A DNA stretch of 64,000 bases from Saccharospirillum sp043196875 (GTDB taxonomy: Bacteria; Pseudomonadota; Gammaproteobacteria; Pseudomonadales; Natronospirillaceae), in NCBI RefSeq assembly GCF_043196875.1, contig NZ_JBEBMX010000003.1, forward strand, positions 186,001 to 250,000, written 5' to 3'. How positions within the stretch are numbered: the first letter of the stretch is position 1; each line of letters starts with the position of its first letter. Under the pieces are notes generated by a model. That model worked only from the letters and a program-made list of their open reading frames with translations, was not told where the DNA came from and did no database searches. Made by a program: the position numbers and the translations under genes. Positions 63,988 through 64,000 of this stretch are shown in pieces.

Positions 63988-64000
63988 ACAATCGGCAATA

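Overview
The window reads as a chromosomal segment of a moderately GC-rich gammaproteobacterium. Protein resemblance, gene order (fadBA next to uup and slt; pepN, DUF2797, yeaC and nadK together) and regulatory sites (PsrA-like and ANR/FNR-like) point to the Oceanospirillales/Pseudomonadales side of the class, perhaps a marine Saccharospirillaceae-like genus. That placement is inference from remembered sequences, not from a search. There are no rRNA genes, insertion sequences, prophage, CRISPR array or cas genes. One tRNA gene, tRNA-Ala(GGC), is present.

Layout. 1-4.1 kb: the 3' part of a membrane quinoprotein glucose dehydrogenase, a DUF817 membrane protein, a GNAT acetyltransferase and an APH-like kinase. 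4.2-7.8 kb: fadBA beta-oxidation operon with a PsrA-like operator beside a sigma70-type promoter and copies of a short repeat upstream. 7.8-16.7 kb: small membrane protein, uup, an RND adaptor/pump pair and slt. 16.7-20.6 kb: leftward genes for a MOSC protein, CheV, a DUF6436 thioredoxin-like protein, a glutaredoxin and a DUF5610 protein. 20.8-31.4 kb: LysR regulator, YajG-like lipoprotein, yaaA, GloB-like hydrolase, tas, YihI-like protein, an HGSNAT-domain membrane protein, a patatin/Omp85 (type Vd) autotransporter, a long-chain acyl-CoA synthetase and a coiled-coil protein. 31.4-33.1 kb: small orphan genes (P-loop kinase-like, CBS pair, secreted peptide). 33.2-44.2 kb: IlvD/Edd dehydratase, tRNA-Ala, pepN, DUF2797, yeaC, nadK, DUF1853, yeaD, a DnaJ-domain protein and DUF2254. 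44.3-50.3 kb: a DUF883/small membrane protein pair, an AT-rich gap, nfuA and a methionine synthase encoded as two overlapping ORFs. 51.3-57.4 kb: cydAB-cydX-cydDC. 57.5-64 kb: YihY/BrkB, a Cys/Met PLP enzyme, a PLA2-like exported protein, two GNATs, a divergent SDR/MerR pair and a PhnD-type binding protein that probably opens a transporter operon beyond the window.

How the parts work together. Lipid metabolism recurs: fadBA, the acyl-CoA synthetase, the patatin and the PLA2-like protein. The cyd cluster holds both oxidase subunits, the small subunit and the ABC exporter needed for assembly, behind an ANR/FNR-type site placed for class II activation. Sulfur/C1 metabolism is represented by metH, nfuA and the PLP enzyme.

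Most of the window is ordinary core genome. The observations most worth following are the two-gene metH with a Shine-Dalgarno sequence at the junction and a perfect inverted repeat upstream; the MerR-type operator between the SDR and its regulator; the perfect 18-bp palindrome before phnD; the fadB control region; and two separate 21-nt tandem duplications that start at stop codons. I did not find a convincing novel defence or mobile system.
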